Origin: Catenovulum agarivorans YM01
GTDB lineage: Bacteria; Pseudomonadota; Gammaproteobacteria; Enterobacterales; Alteromonadaceae
NCBI RefSeq assembly: GCF_000281085.1
Contig: NZ_JH767525.1
Span: 62,307 to 126,306, forward strand
Length of the DNA stretch: 64,000 bases
Reading direction: 5' to 3'
Made by a program: the position numbers and the translations under genes. The stretch's first letter is position 1, and every line of letters begins with the position of its first letter. The notes under the pieces are model-generated. The model was not told the origin of the DNA. It saw nothing but the letters and a program-made list of their open reading frames with translations, and made no database searches. Below are positions 28,655 through 39,581 of the stretch, in pieces.

Positions 28655-28754
28655 CAGCTGAAGCATAATTTTCTAAAATCGCCGTGAATCCATCCTTGGA
28701 AGCTCCCAAACGTCGTCCCGGACGTTTGAAGTTTTAGAAAATCAGCATTCAGCT
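28655..28754 (+). repeat. 100-base structured repeat, copy 1
   Basis: Outer arms CAGCTGAAGCATAATTTTC..AAAA and TTTTAGAAAATCAGCATTCAGCT pair with few mismatches. An inner stem AAACGTC/GACGTTT (28708-28714, 28721-28727) closes a GTCCCG loop. The 5' side between the stems carries AATCCATCCTTGGAAGCTC unpaired. It is nearly identical to the copies at 28977 and 55716. Confidence 0.85.
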
Positions 28755-28845
28755 AGACTTTTATCTAGCATTTGTGTCTCTTGTCGAACAAATAACAGCA
28801 ACGAAAATGCCGAAAAGGTGAATGGATGTGTTTCGAGCAAAACTT

Positions 28846-28884
28846 CACAAAAAAGGGATTTTTTGTGCGAGCGGCTCATGGACG
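28846..28884 (+). repeat. structured repeat, inverted minor copy
   Basis: CACAAAAAA and TTTTTTGTG form a perfect nine-pair stem around a GGGA loop, followed by CGAGCG and CATGGACG. In reverse orientation this is the same design as the inner part of the 100-base repeats (GGATGG-like block, GCTC, stem, TCCC, stem). Confidence 0.6.
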
Positions 28885-28976
28885 AGTTCAAAGCGATTTT
28901 GCGAGGAATACTCCATTTGCCTTTGACCTTCTCAGCCACAATCGAAGAAGCGATGGATGTATATTACACCCAAGCC

Positions 28977-29076
28977 CAGCTGAAGCATAGTTTTCTAAAA
29001 TCGCTGTGAATCCATCCGTGGAAGCTCCCAAACGTCGTCCCGGACGTTTGAAGTTTTAGAAAATCAGCGTTCAGCT
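28977..29076 (+). repeat. 100-base structured repeat, copy 2
   Basis: Same architecture and length as the copy at 28655, differing at a few positions (CATCCGTGG in the conserved block, CAGCGTTCAGCT in the right arm). The inner stem is at 29030-29036 and 29043-29049. Confidence 0.85.
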
Positions 29077-29302
29077 AGACTTTTATCAAGCATTTTTATT
29101 GCTTCTAGAATAAACAACAGCGATAAAAATTTAGGAAAGTGCTAGAGCAATAACTTAGAGCAAAATCTCTTTTTCAGGGGCGAATCAGAACCGAAGCACC
29201 GCTTCGCAGTCTGACGAGGTGGAGCCAAGGACGGCGACAGGGCCTGCCCTTCAGGGACGAATAATCTACTCAGGATTTACTTTAATCCAGAACAGCGTTT
29301 TT
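29077..29302. other. non-coding stretch with further repeat-like pieces
   Basis: No gene is supported here. It contains CGAAGC-ACC-GCTTCG hairpin arms near 29194 and GAGCCAAGGACGG near 29222. The latter resembles the conserved block of the structured repeats in reverse orientation, so it may be a diverged copy. Confidence 0.4.
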
Positions 29303-29339
29303 GCGATAGTTATGGTCTAGTGATTTCCCTATATTGCAC
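29303..29339 (+). repeat. 37-base module shared with 56036-56072
   Basis: GCGATAGTTATG, then GATTTCCCTATATTGCAC after a short variable part. The same 37 bases, with few differences, recur at 56036-56072 beside the other repeat cluster. Confidence 0.7.
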
Positions 29340-29346
29340 TGGCCTA

Positions 29347-29373
29347 GCAGCGATTTGCGAAAAATATCGCTGC
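29347..29373. repeat. GCAGCGAT hairpin module
   Basis: GCAGCGAT and ATCGCTGC pair across a loop containing TTGCGAAAA, followed by CAACATAACCTTCCCTG. The same hairpin and following sequence occur at 55948-55975. Confidence 0.65.
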
Positions 29374-29422
29374 CAACATAACCTTCCCTGCTGCCAACCC
29401 AAAAACGCCTCAAATACAAAAC

Positions 29423-30370
29423 CTACTTCATATTCACATGAATTGCAGGCTCTAACACAGCAGCGAATTGCTCTAAATAATTCAGATTCAACTCAGCTGG
29501 AATCAAACGCGCCAACTCATTACCAATTTGCGTGAGCTTATAATAAGTTAACACATACCCACTTTTAGCCACCTGCAACTGAATTTTGCCACTGCCAATT
29601 TCCATCTCAATCACCTGACCTTTTTTCAGCTCAGTAGTTTCAATTTCGCTGGCGTATAACAAATTCAAATCAAACAAAGTGAGTAAATCTGGGTAATTTA
29701 ACCCACATTTAGATAAGTTAATGGCAAAACCATGGTCTTTTTTAAATAAATCGAACCAAGTTGGTAAAACGTAGAATCCGCTAAAAATACGTCCGCCATA
29801 TTCGTTTTTATCTTTCAGCGTAACATTACACGCAGCTTGAAAAATAAGCGCATCTCTGTGGGTCATTTGTTTTAAAGTAGACAATGCACGCAGCGAAAAA
29901 CTACCAGGCCGCAAAGTCTGCATGGCAAGAATTTTACCCCAGAGTTTTTGCATCGGCGTAGAAAAAATGCTTTCAGCCATTTCAAAAAATTGATGTAACC
30001 AGTCGGGGTCGATATCCTCATTCGGCACCTTGTCATCAACATAACTTAGCGCCTGCTGCATAATCATTTCAAGGTTTTGCTGCTTACGCGCTGAATCTAA
30101 ACGCTCACGGCGGCTGGCTCTTTGCTCTAACGAAAGTTGACCTTTAACTTGGCTGGTAATTCCGTATTTGTGGGCAATTTGGGCTAAACGAAAACTTGCA
30201 GTTTGTTGATCTAAAGTCACTTTTGCCTGCGCTCTGCCTTGAGAGTGCGCGCTGACAGTTGCAGCTTTATCGGCAGCTGTTGGTTTAGATTGCTGTTTCT
30301 TGTCAGCTAACTGCACAACCTCTTTTTGTAACGATGGTGGCAAATTGGCTGATAGGCCTGAAGTTTTCAT
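29423..30370 (-). CDS. TIGR03899-like conserved protein (DUF2806-related)
   Basis: This 315-residue, probably cytosolic protein is found in marine gammaproteobacteria. The N-terminal 100 residues are charged and low-complexity (KKQQSKPTAADKAATVSA). The centre carries PNEDIDPDWLHQFFEMAESI and MQKLWGKILAMQTLRPGSFS, the block shared by TIGR03899 and DUF2806 proteins. The rest is mixed alpha/beta and may be a winged-helix-like tail. Its function is unknown. It is divergent from the c-di-GMP regulator 105 bases away and ends beside the repeat cluster. Confidence 0.65.
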   Translation of the reverse strand: MKTSGLSANLPPSLQKEVVQLADKKQQSKPTAADKAATVSAHSQGRAQAKVTLDQQTASFRLAQIAHKYGITSQVKGQLSLEQRASRRERLDSARKQQNLEMIMQQALSYVDDKVPNEDIDPDWLHQFFEMAESIFSTPMQKLWGKILAMQTLRPGSFSLRALSTLKQMTHRDALIFQAACNVTLKDKNEYGGRIFSGFYVLPTWFDLFKKDHGFAINLSKCGLNYPDLLTLFDLNLLYASEIETTELKKGQVIEMEIGSGKIQLQVAKSGYVLTYYKLTQIGNELARLIPAELNLNYLEQFAAVLEPAIHVNMK

Positions 30371-30475
30371 AAAAGTTTAAGATTATTTTTATAGTTATGA
30401 GCGACATGTCTATATTAGGCTATAATTAATCCAGTTGTATAGTTAAATGCCAATATCTTACTTACCGGAACTCAT

Positions 30476-32707
30476 ATGCTGCAAAACAAATTAGACGATG
30501 TAATTCTATTTGCTGATGACGACGACGATTTGGACATCGAGCCGGATGAAGTTGACCCAAGTAATGCTTGGCACGTGTTAGTTGTAGATGATGATGCTGA
30601 AATTCATTCAGTTACCCAATTAGCTCTAAGTGGTTTAGAAACACTCGGAAAGCCTTTATATTTTGGCCATGCCTACTCTGGCAAAGAGTCTATCGAATAT
30701 ATGCAAAATCATCACGATGTTGCAGTCATATTGATGGACGTTGTAATGGAGCATGAAAATGCAGGTTTAGATGCAGTTAAACATATTCGCGACGAGCTAG
30801 GGCAAACCAACACTCGAATCATCCTACGTACAGGTCAGCCAGGTTATGCGCCTGAAGAAACAGTGGTTCAGCAGTACGATATTAATGACTATAAAACCAA
30901 AACAGAGTTGACCCGCAGTAAATTAGTCACAACACTCATTTCAGCCATTCGAAGTTTTGACCAAATAACACAAATTGAAAAAAGCAAAGCTCAATTAGCC
31001 AATATAGTTGCGTCGTGCGTGCAGCTACAACAACAAGATCCACAAAAATTTACCCAAGAAACAATTAACGCTCTAAATGATTTATTAGAAATACAAGCAC
31101 AAGGATTAATTTGTGTAAGACCCATCAACAAAGAAAATGCGCGCCCTTTTGTGATAGGCGGTACAGCGGATTACCAAGAGTGCAATGGTCAACTGATAGA
31201 GCAATTAGACAACGGCCGCATTATTATGCAGCTGAGCCAATGTTTAAATCATCAGCAACACCAGTTACATTCAGCTGATCTAGCTTTATTTGTAAAAAGC
31301 AAAAAGTTTCATGCAGCGATTTATTTGGATGAAGGTATAGATTCAAGTCGCTTTAACGAACAATTAACCAATGTATTGCTAAGCAATGTTGGTGTTAGTT
31401 TAGAAAACGTTCAGCTATTCCAAGAACTAAAAAATATGGCATTTCGCGATAGTTTAACGGGTTTATCTAACCGTACAGATTTTATTCGTATGTTAGATAA
31501 ATATGTACAAGACCCATCCATGGGTGACACAGTTGTACTAGTCGACTTAACTCACTTTGCCGATATCAATGATGGTTTAGGACAAGAAACTGGCAATCAT
31601 CTACTTAGAGCAGTCGCTGAACGATTAAAAGAAAAATATGGTAATAATAGTCGACTCGCTCGAGTTAGCGCCGACGTATTTGGCATCATAGGTCATAAAA
31701 TTCTAGTCAACCCAGAGCATATTGTAGAATTGTTTGACTACCCACTAAAAGTTGAAGATCAGCGAATCCCGGTCCATTTCAGTATGGGATTTTGTGATAG
31801 AGACCCTAACGACAAAAGTGGTCTACGTATTTTAAAACACGCAGATATCGCACTAAACCAAGCAAAAAAAGACCGGCAGCAGTGTTACTCATATTTCTCA
31901 GATACTATGGAACAAAAAACTGCGTGGCGACTGGGGATGGCACACCAACTGCGCGAAGACTTTCAGCACAATAAACTACAAGTTTGGTTCCAACCTCAAC
32001 TGGACTTAAATACCCATTCAGTTATAGGTTTCGAGGCATTGTTACGCTGGCCTAGAATCGAAGGTGGCATGATAGAGCCAGAAGTATTTGTGCCGCTGGC
32101 TGAACATTCGGGATTGATGATAGACATAGGCAACTGGGTTGTTGAAGAGTCTTGCCGCCAGTTAAAACAGCTAGAAGATAAGGGATTCAATAAAATCCGT
32201 ATTGCAATAAATGTGTCTATGGCACAATTTAGAAACCCTAAATTTGTACCAACAATCATAGACACTGTGCATAAATTTGCGGTTAAACCTCAATCGATTG
32301 AACTGGAAATAACCGAAAGTGTGTTGATGAACAATCCAAGTGCAGTGATTGATGCCCTAACCTTACTTAAAGCTGAAGGCATTCAAGTATCGCTAGATGA
32401 TTTTGGCACTGGGTTCAGTTCTTTGAATTATCTACATCAATTACCACTTGACCGTATGAAAATAGACAGAGCCTTTGTTCGTGATATCTTAAGTAAAAAT
32501 GGTGAAGTGATAGTTGAGACTGTGTTGGCGCTCGGGAAAAAACTTGGCCTACATACAATCGCTGAAGGTGTTGAAGAAATTGTTCAAGAGCGAAAGTTAT
32601 TGGATATGGGCTGCGAAGAAGTGCAAGGCTTCTTATATGCAAAGCCATTAGCACCAGACCAAGTGCAAAACTTTGTTGCTGAACATCAAAATGCTCAGCA
32701 TCACTGA
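30476..32707 (+). CDS. response regulator with DUF3369, degenerate GGDEF and EAL domains
   Basis: The 743-residue protein has a receiver domain at about 35-165 (VVDDDAEIH, phospho-Asp in LMDVVME, NDYKTKTELT), then a DUF3369 domain to about 320. A GGDEF-fold region follows in which the active-site motif is replaced by SADVF. The EAL domain is intact (FEALLRW, LEITESVLM, DDFGTGFSSLNYL, MKIDRAF). It should therefore degrade rather than make c-di-GMP, under control of phosphorylation by an unlinked kinase. There is no signal peptide or membrane segment. It is a single gene followed by a hairpin. Confidence 0.9.
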   Translation: MLQNKLDDVILFADDDDDLDIEPDEVDPSNAWHVLVVDDDAEIHSVTQLALSGLETLGKPLYFGHAYSGKESIEYMQNHHDVAVILMDVVMEHENAGLDAVKHIRDELGQTNTRIILRTGQPGYAPEETVVQQYDINDYKTKTELTRSKLVTTLISAIRSFDQITQIEKSKAQLANIVASCVQLQQQDPQKFTQETINALNDLLEIQAQGLICVRPINKENARPFVIGGTADYQECNGQLIEQLDNGRIIMQLSQCLNHQQHQLHSADLALFVKSKKFHAAIYLDEGIDSSRFNEQLTNVLLSNVGVSLENVQLFQELKNMAFRDSLTGLSNRTDFIRMLDKYVQDPSMGDTVVLVDLTHFADINDGLGQETGNHLLRAVAERLKEKYGNNSRLARVSADVFGIIGHKILVNPEHIVELFDYPLKVEDQRIPVHFSMGFCDRDPNDKSGLRILKHADIALNQAKKDRQQCYSYFSDTMEQKTAWRLGMAHQLREDFQHNKLQVWFQPQLDLNTHSVIGFEALLRWPRIEGGMIEPEVFVPLAEHSGLMIDIGNWVVEESCRQLKQLEDKGFNKIRIAINVSMAQFRNPKFVPTIIDTVHKFAVKPQSIELEITESVLMNNPSAVIDALTLLKAEGIQVSLDDFGTGFSSLNYLHQLPLDRMKIDRAFVRDILSKNGEVIVETVLALGKKLGLHTIAEGVEEIVQERKLLDMGCEEVQGFLYAKPLAPDQVQNFVAEHQNAQHH

Positions 32708-32726
32708 AAGTACTATACTTAGTTTA

Positions 32727-32761
32727 GGCTCATTTAAACTTATTTCTTGTGTAAATGAGCC
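32727..32761 (+). terminator. hairpin after the EAL regulator
   Basis: GGCTCATTTA and TAAATGAGCC pair perfectly over ten bases with a 15-base loop. The following sequence is only weakly T-rich. Confidence 0.5.
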
Positions 32762-32805
32762 TTATCAATAAAAACCTCTGTACATTTGTGTCACTTTATT
32801 TACAA

Positions 32806-32828
32806 TTAATGAGAACAATTCTCATTAA
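32806..32828 (+). promoter_or_regulatory. Fur box upstream of the ferric iron transporter
   Basis: TTAATGAGAA and TTCTCATTAA are perfect ten-base inverted repeats around CAA, close to the Fur consensus of GATAAT-type half sites. It lies 18 bases before the substrate-binding protein gene. Repression by Fur with iron is expected. Confidence 0.85.
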
Positions 32829-32846
32829 TAAAAGTTAATAATCGCT

Positions 32847-33851
32847 ATGAAAATTTTAAGTTTTTTATTGCTTGCAGTCGTTACCCTGCCAAGCTTTGCT
32901 AAAGATGACACTGTTAATATCTATTCATTCCGCCAAGCTTTTTTAATCGAGCCTATTTTGCAGCAATTTACTGAGCAAACTGGCATCAAAACCAAAGTTG
33001 TGTTTGCAGAGAAAGGTTTGATAGAAAGAATCAAACGTGAGGGCAAATATAGCCCAGCTGATGTAGTTTTAACCTCTAATTTCAGTAAGTTATTACAACT
33101 GTCGGATGAAAATTTAACTCAAGCATTTAATCACGCTGACATCAACGCCAACATACCCGCGCATTTTAGAGATCAAAATGGTCACTGGGTTGCGTTAACT
33201 AAACGCATCCGCAATATCTACGCGGCCAAAACGCGTGTAGCTTCACCTTTCACTTTAAGTTATGAAGACTTAGCCAAACCAGAATTTAAAGGTAAAATTT
33301 GTACACGCAGTGGCAAACATCCGTATAACTTAGGTTTAGTTGCGTCTATGATAGCGCATCACGGAGAAGCCCAAACAAAAACTTGGTTATTAGCGGTAAA
33401 AGAAAACTTAGCTCGCAAACCACAAGGCAATGACAGAGCGCAAGTAAAAGCCATTAGTGAAGGTTTATGCGATGTATCTTTGGGTAACAGCTATTATTTT
33501 GGCAAAATGATTACCGATCCGGCGCAAAAAGCTTGGGCTGATTCAGTTCATATCATTTATCCAAATCAGCAAAACCGCGGTGCACATGTTAACGTTTCGG
33601 GCGCAGCGGTTGCTAAACATGCACCAAATAAACAAAATGCAATTAAGCTCATTGCATTTTTAGCGTCAGAGCAAGCACAGCAAGCGTATTCGTCGCTTAA
33701 CTTTGAGTATCCAGTCAACCCACAAGTAAAACCTGCAGATTTGGTTGCAAGTTGGGGTGAATTTAAGGAAGATACGCTTCCATTGACCAAAGTAGCCGAA
33801 AATCGTTCAGCAGCACTAAAACTGATTGATGGGGTGAAGTTCGACTTGTAG
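32847..33851 (+). CDS. fbpA: ferric iron ABC transporter, periplasmic substrate-binding protein
   Basis: The 334-residue protein has a clear signal peptide (LSFLLLAVVTLPSFA). The mature protein has the type 2 binding fold of the FutA/FbpA family, with VNIYSFRQ at the start, LTKRIRNIYAA and GKICTRSGKHPYNLG in the middle. The tyrosine pair in GNSYYFGKM is a usual Fe(III) ligand site. It delivers Fe3+ to the permease encoded next. The Fur box immediately upstream supports an iron role. Confidence 0.92.
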   Translation: MKILSFLLLAVVTLPSFAKDDTVNIYSFRQAFLIEPILQQFTEQTGIKTKVVFAEKGLIERIKREGKYSPADVVLTSNFSKLLQLSDENLTQAFNHADINANIPAHFRDQNGHWVALTKRIRNIYAAKTRVASPFTLSYEDLAKPEFKGKICTRSGKHPYNLGLVASMIAHHGEAQTKTWLLAVKENLARKPQGNDRAQVKAISEGLCDVSLGNSYYFGKMITDPAQKAWADSVHIIYPNQQNRGAHVNVSGAAVAKHAPNKQNAIKLIAFLASEQAQQAYSSLNFEYPVNPQVKPADLVASWGEFKEDTLPLTKVAENRSAALKLIDGVKFDL

Positions 33852-33858
33852 GTGATGT

Positions 33859-35553
33859 TTGTCTTCAGTTTCTCAAACTAACGTTCAACAACAAACTGGC
33901 AAATCTCTAGTTGCCAGTTTGTTTTCTGCTTGCAAACAATTAAAAAAGATCCATGTTTCCACACTGCTACTTGCTTTAATCCTTGCTGCACCACTGATCA
34001 GCATAAGCATTGAAGCGTTTGCACCAAACAGCGATACATTTGCCCATATTCAACAAACCGTTCTTGCCGACTATGTTATCAATACCTGTTTATTAGCATT
34101 AGGCGTTAGCATATTGGTAATTAGTATTGGTGTACCATTGGCATGGTTGATAGCCATATGTGATTTTCGCTTTAAAGGCTTTTTTCAATGGGCGCTGGTG
34201 CTCCCTCTCGCTATGCCAGCTTATATAGTCGCCTATACCTACACAGACTTGTTTGATTACGCTGGCCCCATCCAAACAAACTTACGCAATTGGTTTGGTT
34301 GGCAATCAGCAACCGACTATTATTTTTTTGATATTCGCAGTTTGCCAGGTGCAATTATTGTATTGGCCTTAGTCTTATATCCTTATGTGTATTTAATGGT
34401 TCGAGCAGGCTTTTTAGAGCAGCAAGCAAACTTAACTCACGTCGCCCGCACTATGGGTTACAGCCCAACTAAATGTTTTTTTAAAGTATCAGTACCAGTT
34501 GCTCGCAATGCTATTATCGCCAGTACAGCTTTGGTATTAATGGAAAGCATCGCCGACTTTGCCACGGTAAAATATTTTGCGGTCAGCACGCTAACAACGG
34601 CCATCTACGATACTTGGTTAGGCTATTACGACTTAGCCGCAGCGGCTAAATTATCCATAATCATGGTGGCGGGAATTTTTATTTTGCTCTACTTTGAGCG
34701 ATTACAAAACGGCAAAAAACAAACGCATAACGACGCAAAGCTATCGGCGCAAAAACTTGTTTATCAACTAAATAAAAAACAAAGTTTTGCGGCCTTTTGT
34801 TTTTGCAGCCTTATACTATTAGTTTCTTTTGTTGCGCCACTCATTATTCTAGCCGACTATGCTATTGATTATTTTTCACAAGCATGGAATGACAAACTGT
34901 TACAGTTTACGCTCAATAGCTTAATAATTGCGGCGCTAACAGCCATAATTGCGATTGTATTTTCACTGTTGCTTAACTTCAGCTTACGAATAAAACCTAA
35001 CAAGCTGCACAAAAGCAGTTTAAAAGTTGCCAGCTCTGGTTATGCTATTCCCGGAACTGTTATGGCAATTGGCGTGCTCATTCCATTGGCATTTTTAGAT
35101 AACCAAATTAACGCACTGGCGGAAAGTTTAAATTTATCCGCGCCGGGGCTACTACTGAGTGGTTCTTTTATTGCTATAGTACTAGCGCATAGTATTCGTT
35201 TTATTGCCATTGCCAACAAAGGCATAGAGGCCAGTTACAGCAAAGTGAGTCCGTCATTAGATATGGTTGCAAAAACCATGGGGCAAACAAGCTTTAATAT
35301 ATTTCGCAAAGTGCATTTTGCGCTCATTCGTAAAAGCGTGTTGGTCGCAGGCTTGCTTATATTTGTCGAAAGTATGAAAGAATTACCGGCGGCTTTGTTA
35401 TTACGCCCTTTTGATTATCAAACCCTACCCACATATGTATTTCAATATGCCAGCACAGAGCAATTAGAAATTGCCGCATTAGGTGCAATTATTATCGTTG
35501 TGGTTGGGTTAATCCCATTAATTGTTATAAATCGTTCTATCGAGAAAAACTAA
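33859..35553 (+). CDS. fbpB: ferric iron ABC transporter permease
   Basis: The 564-residue fused permease has two halves of about six membrane segments each. Each half carries the cytoplasmic EAA-type loop that contacts the ATPase (HVARTMGYSPTKCFFKVSVP and MVAKTMGQTSFNIFRKVHF). The start is a TTG at 33859 with AGGTG just upstream; no ATG gives a plausible N-terminus. It lies seven bases after fbpA and one base before fbpC. Length and the duplicated layout match FbpB/SfuB proteins. Confidence 0.9.
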   Translation: MSSVSQTNVQQQTGKSLVASLFSACKQLKKIHVSTLLLALILAAPLISISIEAFAPNSDTFAHIQQTVLADYVINTCLLALGVSILVISIGVPLAWLIAICDFRFKGFFQWALVLPLAMPAYIVAYTYTDLFDYAGPIQTNLRNWFGWQSATDYYFFDIRSLPGAIIVLALVLYPYVYLMVRAGFLEQQANLTHVARTMGYSPTKCFFKVSVPVARNAIIASTALVLMESIADFATVKYFAVSTLTTAIYDTWLGYYDLAAAAKLSIIMVAGIFILLYFERLQNGKKQTHNDAKLSAQKLVYQLNKKQSFAAFCFCSLILLVSFVAPLIILADYAIDYFSQAWNDKLLQFTLNSLIIAALTAIIAIVFSLLLNFSLRIKPNKLHKSSLKVASSGYAIPGTVMAIGVLIPLAFLDNQINALAESLNLSAPGLLLSGSFIAIVLAHSIRFIAIANKGIEASYSKVSPSLDMVAKTMGQTSFNIFRKVHFALIRKSVLVAGLLIFVESMKELPAALLLRPFDYQTLPTYVFQYASTEQLEIAALGAIIIVVVGLIPLIVINRSIEKN

Positions 35554-35554
35554 A

Positions 35555-36589
35555 GTGTCGGTATTATCAGTCAATAATTTATCTGTAAGCTACCAAGATA
35601 AAAACATTATCAGTAACTTAAACCTTGAAGTTCAGCACGGTGAAATAGTCGCCCTGTTTGGTGCATCCGGTGGTGGCAAAAGTACAATTTTAAAAGCAAT
35701 AGCGGGTCTGCTAGAGCAAGTTACCGGCAAGGTAAAAATTGGCGAGCAACAAGTGTTATCCGCAAAAATCAACCTACCTGCCGAAAAACGCCATACTGGA
35801 TTAATATTTCAAGATTATGCACTTTTTCCCCATTTAACTGTTGCTGAAAATGTCGCGTTTGGGTTGCAAAAATTGTCCCGCGACGAGCGAGTACAAAAAG
35901 TAACAGAAATGCTAGCACTGATAAAAATGGCTGATTACGCGCAGCATTATCCCCATCAATTATCCGGAGGCCAGCAACAACGCATCGCTATTGTCAGAGC
36001 ACTCGCTTGCCAACCAACTATTTTGTTATTTGACGAAGCCTTTTCCAACATAGATCCTAAATTAAGATTTGAGCTGATTACCGACATTCGTAACTTGCTT
36101 AAATCGCAAAAAATTTCTGCTTTATTTGTAACCCATAATCAAGACGAAGCATTTGCGTTTTGTGATCGTATAGCGGTTGTTAATCAAGGACGAATTGAGC
36201 AAGTTGACACACCAGCACAACTTTTCAACGCACCTGCTACTCAATATATCGCTGAATTTTTAGGTGAAGGTTTATGGCTGCAAAGCCGCATAAAATCGGC
36301 CAATGTTTTGGCAACACCATTTGGCGAAGCAGATTATCTAGGTAAACAATGTTTATCTGAGTTTATCGGCAAAACAGGGTTAATTTACCTGCGCCCACAT
36401 CAATTTACCCTAGCGGCAGATGCAAATTCAAAACTACAAGTGCATAACGAACGCTTTATCGGCGAGTGTTATGAATCACTGTTGCAATGGCAACAACAAA
36501 GTATAAAAGTAAAAACACCGACCTCCTTTTTACACCAAACAGTATCGCTAAACATTAATACACAAATAACAAAAGTTTTTTTTGAATAA
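35555..36589 (+). CDS. fbpC: ferric iron ABC transporter ATP-binding protein
   Basis: The 344-residue ATPase has Walker A GASGGGKST, Q-loop LIFQDYALFPHL, signature LSGGQQQR, Walker B ILLFDEAF and a switch histidine in FVTHNQDE. A C-terminal TOBE-like part of about 110 residues follows, as in FbpC/SfuC-type iron importers. It starts with GTG, one base after the permease stop. Together with the previous two genes it makes a complete iron uptake operon. Confidence 0.92.
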   Translation: MSVLSVNNLSVSYQDKNIISNLNLEVQHGEIVALFGASGGGKSTILKAIAGLLEQVTGKVKIGEQQVLSAKINLPAEKRHTGLIFQDYALFPHLTVAENVAFGLQKLSRDERVQKVTEMLALIKMADYAQHYPHQLSGGQQQRIAIVRALACQPTILLFDEAFSNIDPKLRFELITDIRNLLKSQKISALFVTHNQDEAFAFCDRIAVVNQGRIEQVDTPAQLFNAPATQYIAEFLGEGLWLQSRIKSANVLATPFGEADYLGKQCLSEFIGKTGLIYLRPHQFTLAADANSKLQVHNERFIGECYESLLQWQQQSIKVKTPTSFLHQTVSLNINTQITKVFFE

Positions 36590-36595
36590 AACCGA

Positions 36596-36621
36596 TTGGC
36601 CTAATTCTATTTTTAGGCCAA
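36596..36621. terminator. inverted repeat after fbpC
   Basis: TTGGCCTA and TAGGCCAA are perfect complements with a T-rich ten-base loop. No U tract follows, so its terminator role is uncertain. Confidence 0.35.
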
Positions 36622-36628
36622 GCAAACA

Positions 36629-36657
36629 TTGACATCTTAGGCCATTAACACCAAAAT
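36629..36657 (+). promoter_or_regulatory. candidate promoter of the leu operon
   Basis: A consensus TTGACA (36629-36634) is followed after 17 bases by a weak -10 (CAAAAT). It lies 54 bases upstream of the leader peptide start. Confidence 0.4.
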
Positions 36658-36710
36658 ACACATCAAAGTTACATTTGTTGACTTACTCGTTAATTTACAA
36701 GGTTTATGAA

Positions 36711-36791
36711 ATGACTTTAATCCTCTCGCTTACAAATCTACTAAGCCTCACTCATTTAGAGTGCGGGAGGATTTGTTTCGAGACGAACTAA
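36711..36791 (+). CDS. leuL: leucine operon leader peptide
   Basis: This 26-residue frame starts with ATG eight bases after AAGG and reads MTLILSLTNLLSLTHLE and onwards. Seven leucines lie in the first 16 residues, using several codons. It is followed by a terminator hairpin and then leuA. This is the classical ribosome-mediated attenuation layout: abundant leucyl-tRNA allows termination, and shortage stalls the ribosome on the leucine codons. Complementary segments AATCCTCTCGC/GCGGGAGGATT and TTTGTTTCGA/TCGAAACAAA within and after the frame could form alternative structures. Confidence 0.85.
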   Translation: MTLILSLTNLLSLTHLECGRICFETN

Positions 36792-36819
36792 ACCTTTAAA
36801 TCAAGATTTCGAAACAAAA

Positions 36820-36848
36820 AACCCGTGCTCAACAGCGCGGGTTTTTTA
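36820..36848 (+). terminator. leu operon attenuator terminator
   Basis: AACCCGTGCT and AGCGCGGGTT pair (one wobble) around CAAC and are followed by TTTTTTATT. It lies between the leader peptide and leuA. Confidence 0.85.
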
Positions 36849-36894
36849 TTAGATTCGCGCCGTTTCCGGGCCTTAAACGAACAGGAGCTAAACT

Positions 36895-39569
<2,675 letters not shown>

Positions 39570-39581
39570 AGTACGACTAAA

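Noticed and set aside
28742-29009. Open frames of about 60 codons on both strands in the repeat cluster
   Set aside because: They are made of the inverted repeat modules read through in chance frames.
28655-29076. Interpretation of the 100-base repeats as a CRISPR array
   Set aside because: Only two copies are adjacent, each is itself a long palindrome, the spacer between them is over 200 bases, and no cas genes are present.
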